In this document: positions 1 through 6,602 of the stretch, piece after piece
How the letters are laid out: every line of letters starts with the position of its first letter
How positions within the stretch are numbered: the stretch's first letter is position 1
IMG/VR virus record: IMGVR_UViG_3300030329_001758
Coordinates: 1-21,138 of that record
Source of the DNA: a virus
DNA length: 21,138 nucleotides
Reading direction: 5' to 3' (one strand)
Notes under the pieces: model-generated
What the model was told of the DNA's origin: nothing
The model's input: only the letters and a program-made list of their open reading frames with translations
Database searches by the model: none
Translations under genes and position numbers: made by a program

Positions 1-2
1 GC

Positions 3-47
3 AAATGGAAGCGCTGCGAAAATAAGCTCAAACAATATGGAGATTAA
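3..47 (+). CDS. C-terminal end of an upstream phage gene (partial)
   Basis: Only the last 14 residues and the TAA stop are in the window; the end reads KWKRCENKLKQYGD. This frame was chosen because its stop (45-47) overlaps the next ATG as TAATG, the same coupling used by most gene pairs downstream. In SU10-like phages the gene before the scaffold is the portal or a small gene next to it, so one of these is likely. The fragment is too short to identify by sequence. Confidence 0.45.
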   Translation, partial: KWKRCENKLKQYGD

Positions 48-1000
48 TGATGTCTGGTACTCAAACTGAATCCAGTCTTTCGCAGCAAGAAGCTGTAAAT
101 TTACTTTTGGACACTCAAGCCCCTGAAGAGGCAAGCGAAGAGGTACAAGAGCCAACCGCCGAAACAACTGAAGTAGAGGCACCCGAAACTGAAGAAACAG
201 AAGTTGAAGCCGTCGAGCAAGACCAAGTTGAGACTGAAGTTGAAGAGGTTGAGGACGATAGCGAAGAGGTGGAGACTATCGACACCTATGCTGTTAAAGT
301 TGATGGTGAGGATGGTGAGGCAACTATTGATGAACTCATCAAGTCCTATCAGCTAGAAAAAACCGCTCAGAAAAGACTACAAGATGCTGCTGAACAGCGC
401 AAAGCTGTTGAGGCAGAGAAAGCGTCAACTGAGCAAGCTCGTCAACAATACGAGCAAGCCCTGGAGGTTATTTCTCAGCAACTACAACAGGCTACCCAGC
501 CCAAGGATGAAACCTACTGGAACAACCTGTATGAGAATGACCCACTAGAATACGTCCGGCAACGCGATCAAGAGCGTGATGCACAGGCTAAACAACAAGC
601 CGTTCAGTCTGAGCAATTACGCATGAGACAAATCAAACTTGCTGAAGAGCAAAAGAAACTACTGGAACTGATACCAGAGTGGAAAGACCCTGAAGTTGAA
701 ACACGAGAAAAGGCGGCTATCGCTGCTTATGCTCAGACCAAGGGTTGGACTACTGAAGAGCTAGGTAACGCTGTTGACAGTCGTTACGTTGATTTGATGC
801 GTAAAGCGTATCTTTATGACAATTTGCAATCGAAAAAACCGATGGCAAAGAAGAAAGTAAAGACCGCACCCAAGATGGTAAAAAGTGGGCAACCGAAGTT
901 AAAGGGCGACTCTGCAACAGAGCGAAAGCGTAAGGCTTTTGATAAACTCAAGAAAACCAATAGTCGTGACGCGGCTGTTGAATATTTATTAACTCGCTAA
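47..1000 (+). CDS. Head scaffolding-type protein
   Basis: This 317-residue protein has the architecture of podovirus head scaffolding proteins and lies directly upstream of the major capsid gene. Residues about 20-80 are extremely acidic (Glu/Asp-rich, low complexity). Residues about 95-220 are Gln/Glu/Lys/Arg-rich and predicted to be a long helix or coiled coil. The C-terminal 60 residues are strongly basic, which in scaffolds is typically the capsid-binding end. Its expected role is to direct procapsid assembly and then leave. Two starts are adjacent: ATG at 47 overlaps the upstream stop, while ATG at 50 sits 7 nt after a GGAG (39-42) and may be the better start; the difference is one residue. 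There is no enzymatic motif. The assignment rests on composition and position. Confidence 0.75.
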   Translation: MMSGTQTESSLSQQEAVNLLLDTQAPEEASEEVQEPTAETTEVEAPETEETEVEAVEQDQVETEVEEVEDDSEEVETIDTYAVKVDGEDGEATIDELIKSYQLEKTAQKRLQDAAEQRKAVEAEKASTEQARQQYEQALEVISQQLQQATQPKDETYWNNLYENDPLEYVRQRDQERDAQAKQQAVQSEQLRMRQIKLAEEQKKLLELIPEWKDPEVETREKAAIAAYAQTKGWTTEELGNAVDSRYVDLMRKAYLYDNLQSKKPMAKKKVKTAPKMVKSGQPKLKGDSATERKRKAFDKLKKTNSRDAAVEYLLTR

Positions 1001-1018
1001 CTTTAAAGGAGGCCAATC

Positions 1019-2185
1019 ATGGCTACTTACACAAGCGCAACCGCTATCGGTGAGCGCGAAGACTTAAGCGATGTGATTTACCGCATTAACATTTGATCGG
1101 TGCGGTCTAAACTGGGTGAACTGCTGGAACCCTAAGTCAGAAATGATAAGGCAATCAGCATCCAAGCTATCTACACAGCGATAGAAGGTTCAGAGACTAC
1201 CTGAGAGGTTAGACCTCTTAATAACAGGCTAGAGCGCCCAGCGCTACGAGTACATTTGCCTCGTGGTGATGATATAGTCCAATCCTCATCGAAAGGTGAG
1301 AGGGAATGCGATCCCGACGAAACCCCTCTGTTCTCTAATGCACAGAAGGAAACAACAAGAGGCATAATCACAGAATGGCAAGTACAAGAGCTTGCTGCGG
1401 CGGTTGATGACAATTCAGCCTCAGAAGGTGCTGATTTTAGTTATACTAATCCCAGCGCTACAACTAGACTTACTAATGTTCACCAAATCGCTGTACAAGC
1501 AGCGTCAGTATCTAACACATTAGATACCGTCGATAAAGCTGGTCGTGATAAGGAAACTGCTTACGTTAAGGTACTCAAGGGTATCGAACAGCGTAGAGAC
1601 ATTAACAAGTCTCTATACAAAAACGAAGCTAAGTCTACGTCAGAGCCACGTAAAGCTGCGAAGCTTCTTACGTACATTACTAACGGTGATAGTCCAGCAG
1701 ATATGTCGTTTTCTAATGGCACAGGGTCAGACTCGTGTGACCTAACTGGTACTGCTGCTGCGCTTACTTTGGCAAAAATCGACGCTGCTATGCTTGCTGC
1801 TTATAACGATGGCGGCAACCCAAGTATGCTTCTAATGTCACCTACAAATAAGCAGAACTTCTCAGGTCTGTCTTCTGGTTCAGTATCAACTAACCAGATC
1901 ACTTACACAGCGCCACGAGAGGCGGCGATCATAGGAAGCGTGAGTCTATACCTAAGTGATTTCGGCGAATTAGCTGTGACGGTCGATAGGAATTGCCCGA
2001 ACTCAGAAATGTATCTCATTGATACAGATTATGTATGTATCGGTCACTTGCCAGGTCGTATGTTCAGCGTGTCTGATGTTGCCCCTGTTGGTGACGCAAC
2101 ACGTTTTGCAATCGTGTCTGAGTACACGTTGATCGTGAAAGCGCCTAAGAGCCACGCTGCCGTAATTGGTCTAAACGGTTCATAA
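1019..2185 (+). CDS. Major capsid protein (SU10/DUF5309 type), join(1019..1086,1309..2185), interrupted by a group I intron
   Basis: The main shell protein of the head is encoded in two exons. Exon 1 (68 nt) starts at an ATG behind a near-perfect AAAGGAGG ribosome site and encodes MATYTSATAIGEREDLSDVI followed by YR and two bases of an Ile codon. Exon 2 begins with the third base of that codon at 1309. The joined frame (945 nt, 314 residues) reads DVIYRIDPDETPLFSNA across the junction. This matches the conserved N-terminal motif of the SU10-type capsid family, roughly D-[IV]-IY-x-I-x-P-x-[DE]-TP, followed by the usual EWQVQEL-like segment. Without splicing, translation stops at TGA 1094-1096 after 25 codons. 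An ORF opened from TTG 1256 would carry 18 intron-encoded residues and lack the true N-terminus. The gene follows the scaffold gene and ends just before a strong terminator, as expected for the most abundant late product. Confidence 0.93.
1087..1308 (+). ncRNA. Group I self-splicing intron (probably subgroup IA) in the capsid gene
   Basis: The intron is 222 nt and its core reads directly. P1 pairs exon ACCGCAT (1080-1086) with guide GTGCGGT (1100-1106), giving the required U1086-G1100 wobble at the 5' splice site. P10 pairs GATCG (1095-1099) with 3' exon CGATC (1309-1313). P3 is CTGGG 1112-1116 with CCCAG 1237-1241. P4 is TGCTG 1122-1126 with CAGCA 1156-1160. P5 is CCT 1131-1133 with AGG 1149-1151. 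P6a is CTATC 1167-1171 with GATAG 1180-1184. The R element GTTCAGAGACTA is at 1188-1199 and the S element GATATAGTCC at 1271-1280, with P7 GACTA 1195-1199 pairing TAGTC 1275-1279. P7.1 is CCTG 1200-1203 with CAGG 1225-1228, enclosing hairpin GAGGT/ACCTC (1205-1217). P8 is ACGAG 1246-1250 with CTCGT 1260-1264. P9 (1286-1299) has a GAAA tetraloop. The intron ends with omega-G at 1308. Extra P7.1 stems point to subgroup IA. No homing endonuclease ORF is present. Confidence 0.95.
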
Positions 2186-2211
2186 GGCAACACTTACAAA
2201 TTAACTTACAG

Positions 2212-2235
2212 AGGGCAGCTTCGGCTGCCCTTTTT
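2212..2235 (+). terminator. Rho-independent terminator after the capsid gene
   Basis: A perfect 8-bp stem, AGGGCAGC (2212-2219) with GCTGCCCT (2224-2231), is closed by the very stable UUCG tetraloop and followed by a run of T (to 2235). It lies 27 nt after the capsid stop. It probably limits read-through into the tail genes and so keeps capsid message in excess. Confidence 0.95.
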
Positions 2236-2249
2236 ACATTGAGGTAACT

Positions 2250-2567
2250 ATGAAGAAGCTACTTACTGCTGATCCACGTACAGGCAAGAAAACTTACTTT
2301 CACGGCGAAGCTGATGGCAACTATGTCAAAACAGAACAGCCAGTAAGCAACATACTAGACGCTGCCAAAGAAGAGGCAAATGAATGGCGTTATGGTGATC
2401 TGATGGGTAACACCCAGAAGCACAAACAGAAGGTCGCTGATATACCAGCAGTGATTTATTATGAGTTACTCAGCAAGTTTGGACAGCCAAGGGATAACCC
2501 AAAGGCATGGCTAAAATGGCTTGAGGAAAACAAAGGTTTCAAAGCAACAGGTGGTAAATTGATCTAA
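2250..2567 (+). CDS. Conserved small phage protein of unknown function
   Basis: This 105-residue soluble, charged protein begins MKKLLTADPRTGKKTYFHGE and contains a central mixed region and a C-terminal segment rich in Trp and Lys (about 80-95). It has no signal peptide, membrane segment or recognisable catalytic motif. The start has a GAGGT ribosome site 6 nt upstream, and the gene is the first after the capsid terminator. Its TAA overlaps the next ATG (TAATG at 2565-2569), so it is probably translationally coupled to the adaptor gene. Position between capsid and adaptor suggests a head or head-tail completion role, but that is inference only. Confidence 0.8.
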   Translation: MKKLLTADPRTGKKTYFHGEADGNYVKTEQPVSNILDAAKEEANEWRYGDLMGNTQKHKQKVADIPAVIYYELLSKFGQPRDNPKAWLKWLEENKGFKATGGKLI

Positions 2568-3190
2568 TGGCAATTTCGACTTACGCTGAGTTACAAACAT
2601 CTATCGCTAACTTTTTGGCGCGGGATGATTTAACCTCAGTTATACCCGACTTTATACAACTGGCAGAAGCGCGAATGTCGCGTGAGCTAGAAACTCGTTC
2701 ACAGGAAAAACGTGCGATTGCACCAACGGTTGCTGGCGATGAGTTTATTAGTTTGCCGACAGACTTACGTAAAATCCGTTTGGTCAAGCTAAACACTGAT
2801 CCTGTTGACGTTTTGGACTATGCTGCTCCTCAAGATTATTATGAGACATACCCTTCCTCTGGTGGTGGTCGTCCAAGAATTTACACGGTGATTGGCACAG
2901 AGATAGCTTTGCGTCCAATTCCAGACAGTGTGTTGAATGTTGAGATAATTTACTCAGAAGACGTTTCTGCTTTATCTGCAAGCAATACAACAAACACTGT
3001 TTTAAGCCGACACCCCGATACTTATCTTTTTGGCTCTTTATCTGCTGCACATATGTTTTTGATGGATGAACAAAGAGCTACTCAATACGATGCCATTTTT
3101 ACTAGAGCTATGGAAGAGGTCAAAAAGGATAACGAAAAGGCTTTCTTTGGAAGTCCTTTAACAATGAAAACTGAATATTTAGGAGCTTAA
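2567..3190 (+). CDS. Head-tail adaptor protein, phiSU10-like
   Basis: This 207-residue protein resembles the adaptor (portal-to-tail ring) proteins of podoviruses of the phiSU10 type. It opens with AISTYAELQTSIANFLARDD, followed by an IPDFIQLAEARMSRELETR helix that is characteristic of the family. Then comes a segment with ISLPTDLRKI, the proline-rich ALRPIPDS beta region, and a C-terminal helix with HPDTYLFGSLSAAHMFLMDE. In this family 12 copies attach below the portal and form the docking site for nozzle and fibres. It overlaps the previous gene by TAATG and is followed within 2 nt by the next gene. No oddities are visible. Confidence in the family is good; the exact subfamily cannot be fixed by eye. 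Confidence 0.8.
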   Translation: MAISTYAELQTSIANFLARDDLTSVIPDFIQLAEARMSRELETRSQEKRAIAPTVAGDEFISLPTDLRKIRLVKLNTDPVDVLDYAAPQDYYETYPSSGGGRPRIYTVIGTEIALRPIPDSVLNVEIIYSEDVSALSASNTTNTVLSRHPDTYLFGSLSAAHMFLMDEQRATQYDAIFTRAMEEVKKDNEKAFFGSPLTMKTEYLGA

Positions 3191-3192
3191 TT

Positions 3193-3579
3193 ATGAGCGC
3201 AATGAGTGACTACTTAGAAAACGAAATCCTAGATCACATTCTAGGTACTGGTGCATATACAATGCCAAGCAACGTATACGTTGGATTAGCAACTGGTTCA
3301 TTTGGCGAGGATGCGTCTGGAAGTGAGCTTTCGGGCAACAACTACTCTCGTGTATCTGCAAGTTTTGGTGCGGCTTCAGGCGGTACCACATCTAACTCTG
3401 GTGCAATAGAGTTTGCGGCGGCAACTGGATCATGGGGATCGGTAAGCCATTTTGGTTTGTTCGATGCTTCATCATCTGGAAACTTGCTTATCCACGGTGC
3501 ATTTAGTGCAGCCAAAACGATAGCTTCTGGCGATATACTACGCATTGCGGCTGGAGATTTAGACGTAACAGCGGCATAA
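3193..3579 (+). CDS. Small tail-fibre-type virion protein
   Basis: This 128-residue protein resembles a widespread short phage virion protein often annotated as tail fibre. The N-terminal helix (SDYLENEILDHILGTGAYT) is followed by PSNVYVGLATG. A Gly/Ser/Ala-rich beta region then includes SGNNYSRVSASFGAASGG, a second FAAATGSWGSVSHFGLFDA stretch and a C-terminal ASGDILRIAAGDLDVT. These are the family hallmarks. The protein is soluble and has no catalytic motif. It is spaced 2 nt from the adaptor gene with a TTAGGAGC ribosome site inside the adaptor's end. It probably forms a minor tail or fibre-attachment component. The exact structural position in the virion is not known from sequence. Confidence 0.7.
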   Translation: MSAMSDYLENEILDHILGTGAYTMPSNVYVGLATGSFGEDASGSELSGNNYSRVSASFGAASGGTTSNSGAIEFAAATGSWGSVSHFGLFDASSSGNLLIHGAFSAAKTIASGDILRIAAGDLDVTAA

Positions 3580-3583
3580 CCTC

Positions 3584-4411
3584 ATGCCTGATATTATTGG
3601 CGCAAGTCTTGAAGACCTCGATAATTGGGGGTCTATGGATGCGCTGGACTCGCTTGGTACTCTTGAAGAGCTAGACAATCTAAATTTATTTGAAGCAAGT
3701 GCTAGTGTAACAGGTGCGGCTTCGGTTTCTGCTGTTGTCAGATTTACCGTATCTATGGCGGCAAGCGTAAGTATTGCTGTTACGGAAAGCACGAGCGCAA
3801 CTAGAGTACAATCTGCTGCTGCAAATGAGAGTTTAGCAGTTACCGCTACGGCAAGCGCTGAAATTGTTAAGAGCGCTTCCAGTGCCGTTGATTTAGCAGT
3901 TACTGAGTCAACCAGTGCCACACTCATTGCAAGCGCTGCGGCAACGCCAAGTTTAGCTGTAACGGCTACAGCAAGTGCGGCTCGTATGCAAAATGCGGCT
4001 GCTAGTGTTACTGGTGCTGCTTCTGTTGCTGCATCATGTGTAATTGTTGTTAATGCTGCTGCAAGTGTATCGGTTGCTGTCACGGTAACTGGCGCGGCTG
4101 CGATCATACAAAACGCAAGTGCAAGCGAGAGTGTAGCTGTCACGGTTACGGCAACGCCAACGGTTGTATTTAGTATTGCTTCTGCTGTTGATGTCGCGGT
4201 CACAGCATCAGGTGATGCAGTTTACACAGCGGCAATGGCTGGCACGCCAAGCATAGCAATAACAGGTACAGCGACAGGCAAAGTGCCAGGCGAAGACTGG
4301 ATTGACACTACGCCAGAAAACGAAGTTTGGACGGATACAACACCGTCAGCAATCATACCATTTGTGGAGCAAACACCAGCGTCCGCAACAGGAGTTTGGA
4401 AATCACAATGA
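3584..4411 (+). CDS. Ala/Val/Ser/Thr-rich repeat protein, putative tail component
   Basis: This 275-residue protein has three parts. Residues 1-38 contain short Leu-Asp repeats (SLEDLDNWG, SMDALDSLG, TLEELDNL). Residues about 38-230 are about nine degenerate repeats of roughly 20 residues built on SLAVTATASA and AVTESTSAT cores, likely a beta-solenoid or stacked beta-sandwich. The end has two related acidic segments (DWIDTTPENEVWTDTTP) and terminates VWKSQ. It has no Cys-based or catalytic motif. It overlaps the next gene by ATGA (4408-4411), implying coupled translation. The SLE-x-LD motif recurs in the downstream protein (SFSLEALDN), suggesting the two products are structurally related or interact. 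The function is unknown; a fibre or tail-decoration role is inferred from repeats and position. Confidence 0.75.
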   Translation: MPDIIGASLEDLDNWGSMDALDSLGTLEELDNLNLFEASASVTGAASVSAVVRFTVSMAASVSIAVTESTSATRVQSAAANESLAVTATASAEIVKSASSAVDLAVTESTSATLIASAAATPSLAVTATASAARMQNAAASVTGAASVAASCVIVVNAAASVSVAVTVTGAAAIIQNASASESVAVTVTATPTVVFSIASAVDVAVTASGDAVYTAAMAGTPSIAITGTATGKVPGEDWIDTTPENEVWTDTTPSAIIPFVEQTPASATGVWKSQ

Positions 4412-5868
4412 TACCTTTTGGCGAATGGCTACCAGATCAATCTGATCTGCAAAACCCCGGTTCTACTGTTGCTAAGAATGTATTACCAGCGGCGCGTGGC
4501 TATAGACCTTTTGCAAGCCTAACAGAAGTATCTGCTGCGGCTACGGAAAGATTACGTGGCATTTACGCGACTAAGTTTGACGACGGTAGTGTTATTACTT
4601 TCGCTGGCGATGACGATGATTTATACAAGCTAAATACAAGCACATTTGCGCTGGACAGTATTAACTCTGGCTATGCCATGACAGGAGATATGTACTGGAA
4701 GTTTGTCAGGTTTGGCGATGAAGTTATTGCTGGTGGTTCTGATAGTGACACTTTGCAAGGTTTTACGGTTGGCACAGACTCAGCGTTTGCAGCGGTAAGC
4801 GGTGCGCCAGCGGCAAGACAATTAGCTGTTGTACGTGATTTTGTGGTCACAGGAAACGTATCCTATAGCGGTGGAACTCATCGCTCTCGTGTACGTTGGT
4901 CTGCTATTAACGATGCTACAAGCTGGACGATTGGCACAAACCAAGCTGACTTTCAGGACATACCCGATGCTGGACAAATCACTGGCTTGGTTGGCGGTGA
5001 GTACGGCGTTGTATTATTAGAAAAAGCGATTGCTCGGATGCAATACGTTGGTTCTCCTTTGATATTCACTTTTGAGAAAGTGGAGACAGGTCACGGATGT
5101 AACTACCCCAACAGCGTTGCATCATTAGGTGCGTCACAGGTATTTTACCTTGCTGACGATGGTTTCTTTATGTTCAACGGACAGAAAAGCATACCTATCG
5201 GCGCTGAAAAGGTAGACCAGTTTTTCTTTGACGACTTAGACTTTGATAACTCTGACAGAATAACTTGTACGATAGACCCAGAAAACCAGTGTGTTATGTG
5301 GGGTTATCCTTCAGTTAATGGTTTTGGTAATCCAGATCGTATTATTGTTTACAACTACGCTGTACAAAAATGGTCAATCGTAGAACTAGATCACGAGTTG
5401 TTATCGTCTTCGCTCACACCAAGTTTTTCGCTTGAAGCGTTGGATAACATAAGTAGCACGCTAGAAGGTTTAACAACCTCGCTGGATAGTAGGTTTTACT
5501 CTGGTGGATTTTTTCAACTTTCTGCTGGCAAGGACAAAAAGATACACACGATTACTGGTTCGCCTTTATCTGCTGTTTTGGAAACAACTGAGTTTGAACC
5601 AGCAAATATGCGGCAATCACTCATTCGCAGTGTAACGCCTTACGTCACAAGCAAAAGCACAACAGCGCCAACTGTAACATCACAGCTTGCGTCACGTTCA
5701 CGGCAAATCGACGGTTTTACTTATGGTAGTGCAGTTACGCTTACGAATGATAACACTTGCCCGATTAGGGGAAGTGGTCGGTATCACCGTGTTCGCGTGA
5801 ATGTTACTGGCGATTGGCGATATGCGTTAGGAGTAGACATAGATGCAAGCGCTATGGGCAAAAGATGA
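4408..5868 (+). CDS. Probable tail nozzle / stabilisation protein
   Basis: This 486-residue all-beta-looking protein begins MIPFGEWLPDQSDLQNPGST. It has the blocky repeats of WD/propeller-like phage tail proteins, for example SVITFAGDDDDLYKLN, YWKFVRFGDEVIAGG, RDFVVTGNVSYSGG and YNYAVQKWSIVELD. This resembles the proteins forming the tail nozzle in phiSU10-type podoviruses and the P22 gp10-type tail stabilisation proteins. The in-frame reading extends upstream to 4327, but ATG 4408 is preferred: it overlaps the preceding stop as ATGA and the first residues match the conserved family start. Its own stop overlaps the next ATG. The expected role is to form the short tail tube below the adaptor ring. 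The functional call is a family-level inference. Confidence 0.65.
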   Translation: MIPFGEWLPDQSDLQNPGSTVAKNVLPAARGYRPFASLTEVSAAATERLRGIYATKFDDGSVITFAGDDDDLYKLNTSTFALDSINSGYAMTGDMYWKFVRFGDEVIAGGSDSDTLQGFTVGTDSAFAAVSGAPAARQLAVVRDFVVTGNVSYSGGTHRSRVRWSAINDATSWTIGTNQADFQDIPDAGQITGLVGGEYGVVLLEKAIARMQYVGSPLIFTFEKVETGHGCNYPNSVASLGASQVFYLADDGFFMFNGQKSIPIGAEKVDQFFFDDLDFDNSDRITCTIDPENQCVMWGYPSVNGFGNPDRIIVYNYAVQKWSIVELDHELLSSSLTPSFSLEALDNISSTLEGLTTSLDSRFYSGGFFQLSAGKDKKIHTITGSPLSAVLETTEFEPANMRQSLIRSVTPYVTSKSTTAPTVTSQLASRSRQIDGFTYGSAVTLTNDNTCPIRGSGRYHRVRVNVTGDWRYALGVDIDASAMGKR

Positions 5869-6188
5869 CAGACTTTAACTATGTTAAACTGCCAGCTTCG
5901 GGCGCTGACCCACGGCAAACGGCGCAAGTTGTTAACTTATTGGTGGACGGCAAGTTTAACGCTGTTGGCAGTGTAACGCTTACGGCAAGCGCTGCATCTA
6001 CGGCGGTTACAGATTTTCGCGTTGGACAAGATACCGTTATATTATTTACGCCGACTACGGCAAATGCTGCTGCTGAACAAGGCAACGGCACGATGTTCTT
6101 ATCTGCAAGAGCAAAGCAGAGTTTTACGATAACTCACGCTAACAACTCACAGTCAGACAGGACTTTTCTTTACATTGTTATCGGATGA
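5865..6188 (+). CDS. Small beta-rich virion-type protein, unknown function
   Basis: This 107-residue protein begins MTDFNYVKLPASGADPRQTA and contains VVNLLVDGKFNAVGSVTLTA and a beta-strand pattern ending RTFLYIVIG. It looks like a small single-domain beta protein, with no Cys, signal peptide or membrane helix. ATG 5865 was chosen over the upstream in-frame start at 5814 because it overlaps the previous stop as ATGA. The stop again overlaps the next gene as ATGA (6185-6188). Similar short proteins are common among marine podoviruses near the nozzle gene. It may be a decoration or tail-accessory subunit, but nothing in the sequence proves that. Confidence 0.7.
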   Translation: MTDFNYVKLPASGADPRQTAQVVNLLVDGKFNAVGSVTLTASAASTAVTDFRVGQDTVILFTPTTANAAAEQGNGTMFLSARAKQSFTITHANNSQSDRTFLYIVIG

Positions 6189-6601
6189 AATTCACAGCTA
6201 TTCACCCACAGCTTTTACCTCACGTTTGGACGCACATTGCTCCATTGCTAGATAAGGCTATTTCTCTCACTCCAAAATTAATTGATTTGGATACAGTTTA
6301 TGAAGGTGCTTTAGCTGATGTGTATGTCGTTTGGGCTGCGATTGATGAGGAAACAAATGAATTTGTCGGTGCTGTAACAACAAGAATAGTAAAGTACCCC
6401 AAGTCTGACGCACTAGCGATGGATTTCTTGGGTGGTACTCGAATGAAAGAGTGGCTTCACTTGGCGCAAGAAGCTGTTGAAGAACACGCAAATAGAAACA
6501 ACTGCAAGTATTTGGAAGCTTACGGAAGAAAAGCTTGGTCTAGGTATTTAGAGCCGTTTGGTTGGGATCAAGCTTACACAACATATAAAAAGGAATTATA
6601 A
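6185..6601 (+). CDS. GNAT-like acetyltransferase-fold protein (putative)
   Basis: This 138-residue protein begins MKFTAIHPQLLPHVWTHIAP. Strands VYVVWAAIDEETNEFVGAVTTRIV are followed by a Met-rich turn (AMDFLGGTRMKEW), a helix (LHLAQEAVEEHANRNNC) and YLEAYGRKAWSRYLEPFGWD. This order matches the compact GNAT-type proteins found in tail or internal-protein regions of T7-like and marine phages. The classic acetyl-CoA loop (Q/R-x-x-G-x-G/A) is not clear; FLGGTRMKEW is its only approximate counterpart, so activity is uncertain. The gene overlaps the previous stop by ATGA and is separated from the next ATG by 1 nt. Its target and its role in the virion are unknown. Confidence 0.6.
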   Translation: MKFTAIHPQLLPHVWTHIAPLLDKAISLTPKLIDLDTVYEGALADVYVVWAAIDEETNEFVGAVTTRIVKYPKSDALAMDFLGGTRMKEWLHLAQEAVEEHANRNNCKYLEAYGRKAWSRYLEPFGWDQAYTTYKKEL

Positions 6602-6602
6602 T

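Noticed and set aside
1256-1308. TTG start at 1256 giving a 309-residue capsid ORF
   Set aside because: The first 18 residues are encoded by the 3' part of the group I intron (P8, P7, P9), there is no ribosome site, and splicing supplies the family's true N-terminus.
1171-1413. Minus-strand 80-residue ORF
   Set aside because: It lies across the intron and exon 2 in antisense, has no ribosome site and no recognisable protein pattern; it is a shadow.
2186-2249. Inverted repeat after the capsid gene considered as a mobile-element end
   Set aside because: It is a classic UUCG-loop terminator with a T-tail.
3559-4203. Minus-strand 214-residue ORF
   Set aside because: It is produced by the repetitive Ala/Val/Thr codons of the plus-strand repeat protein; its residue pattern mirrors those repeats and it has no start signal.
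4327-4407. Upstream extension of the nozzle-type protein
   Set aside because: The ATGA overlap at 4408 and the conserved FGEWLPDQ start favour the later ATG; the extra 27 residues lie inside the previous gene.
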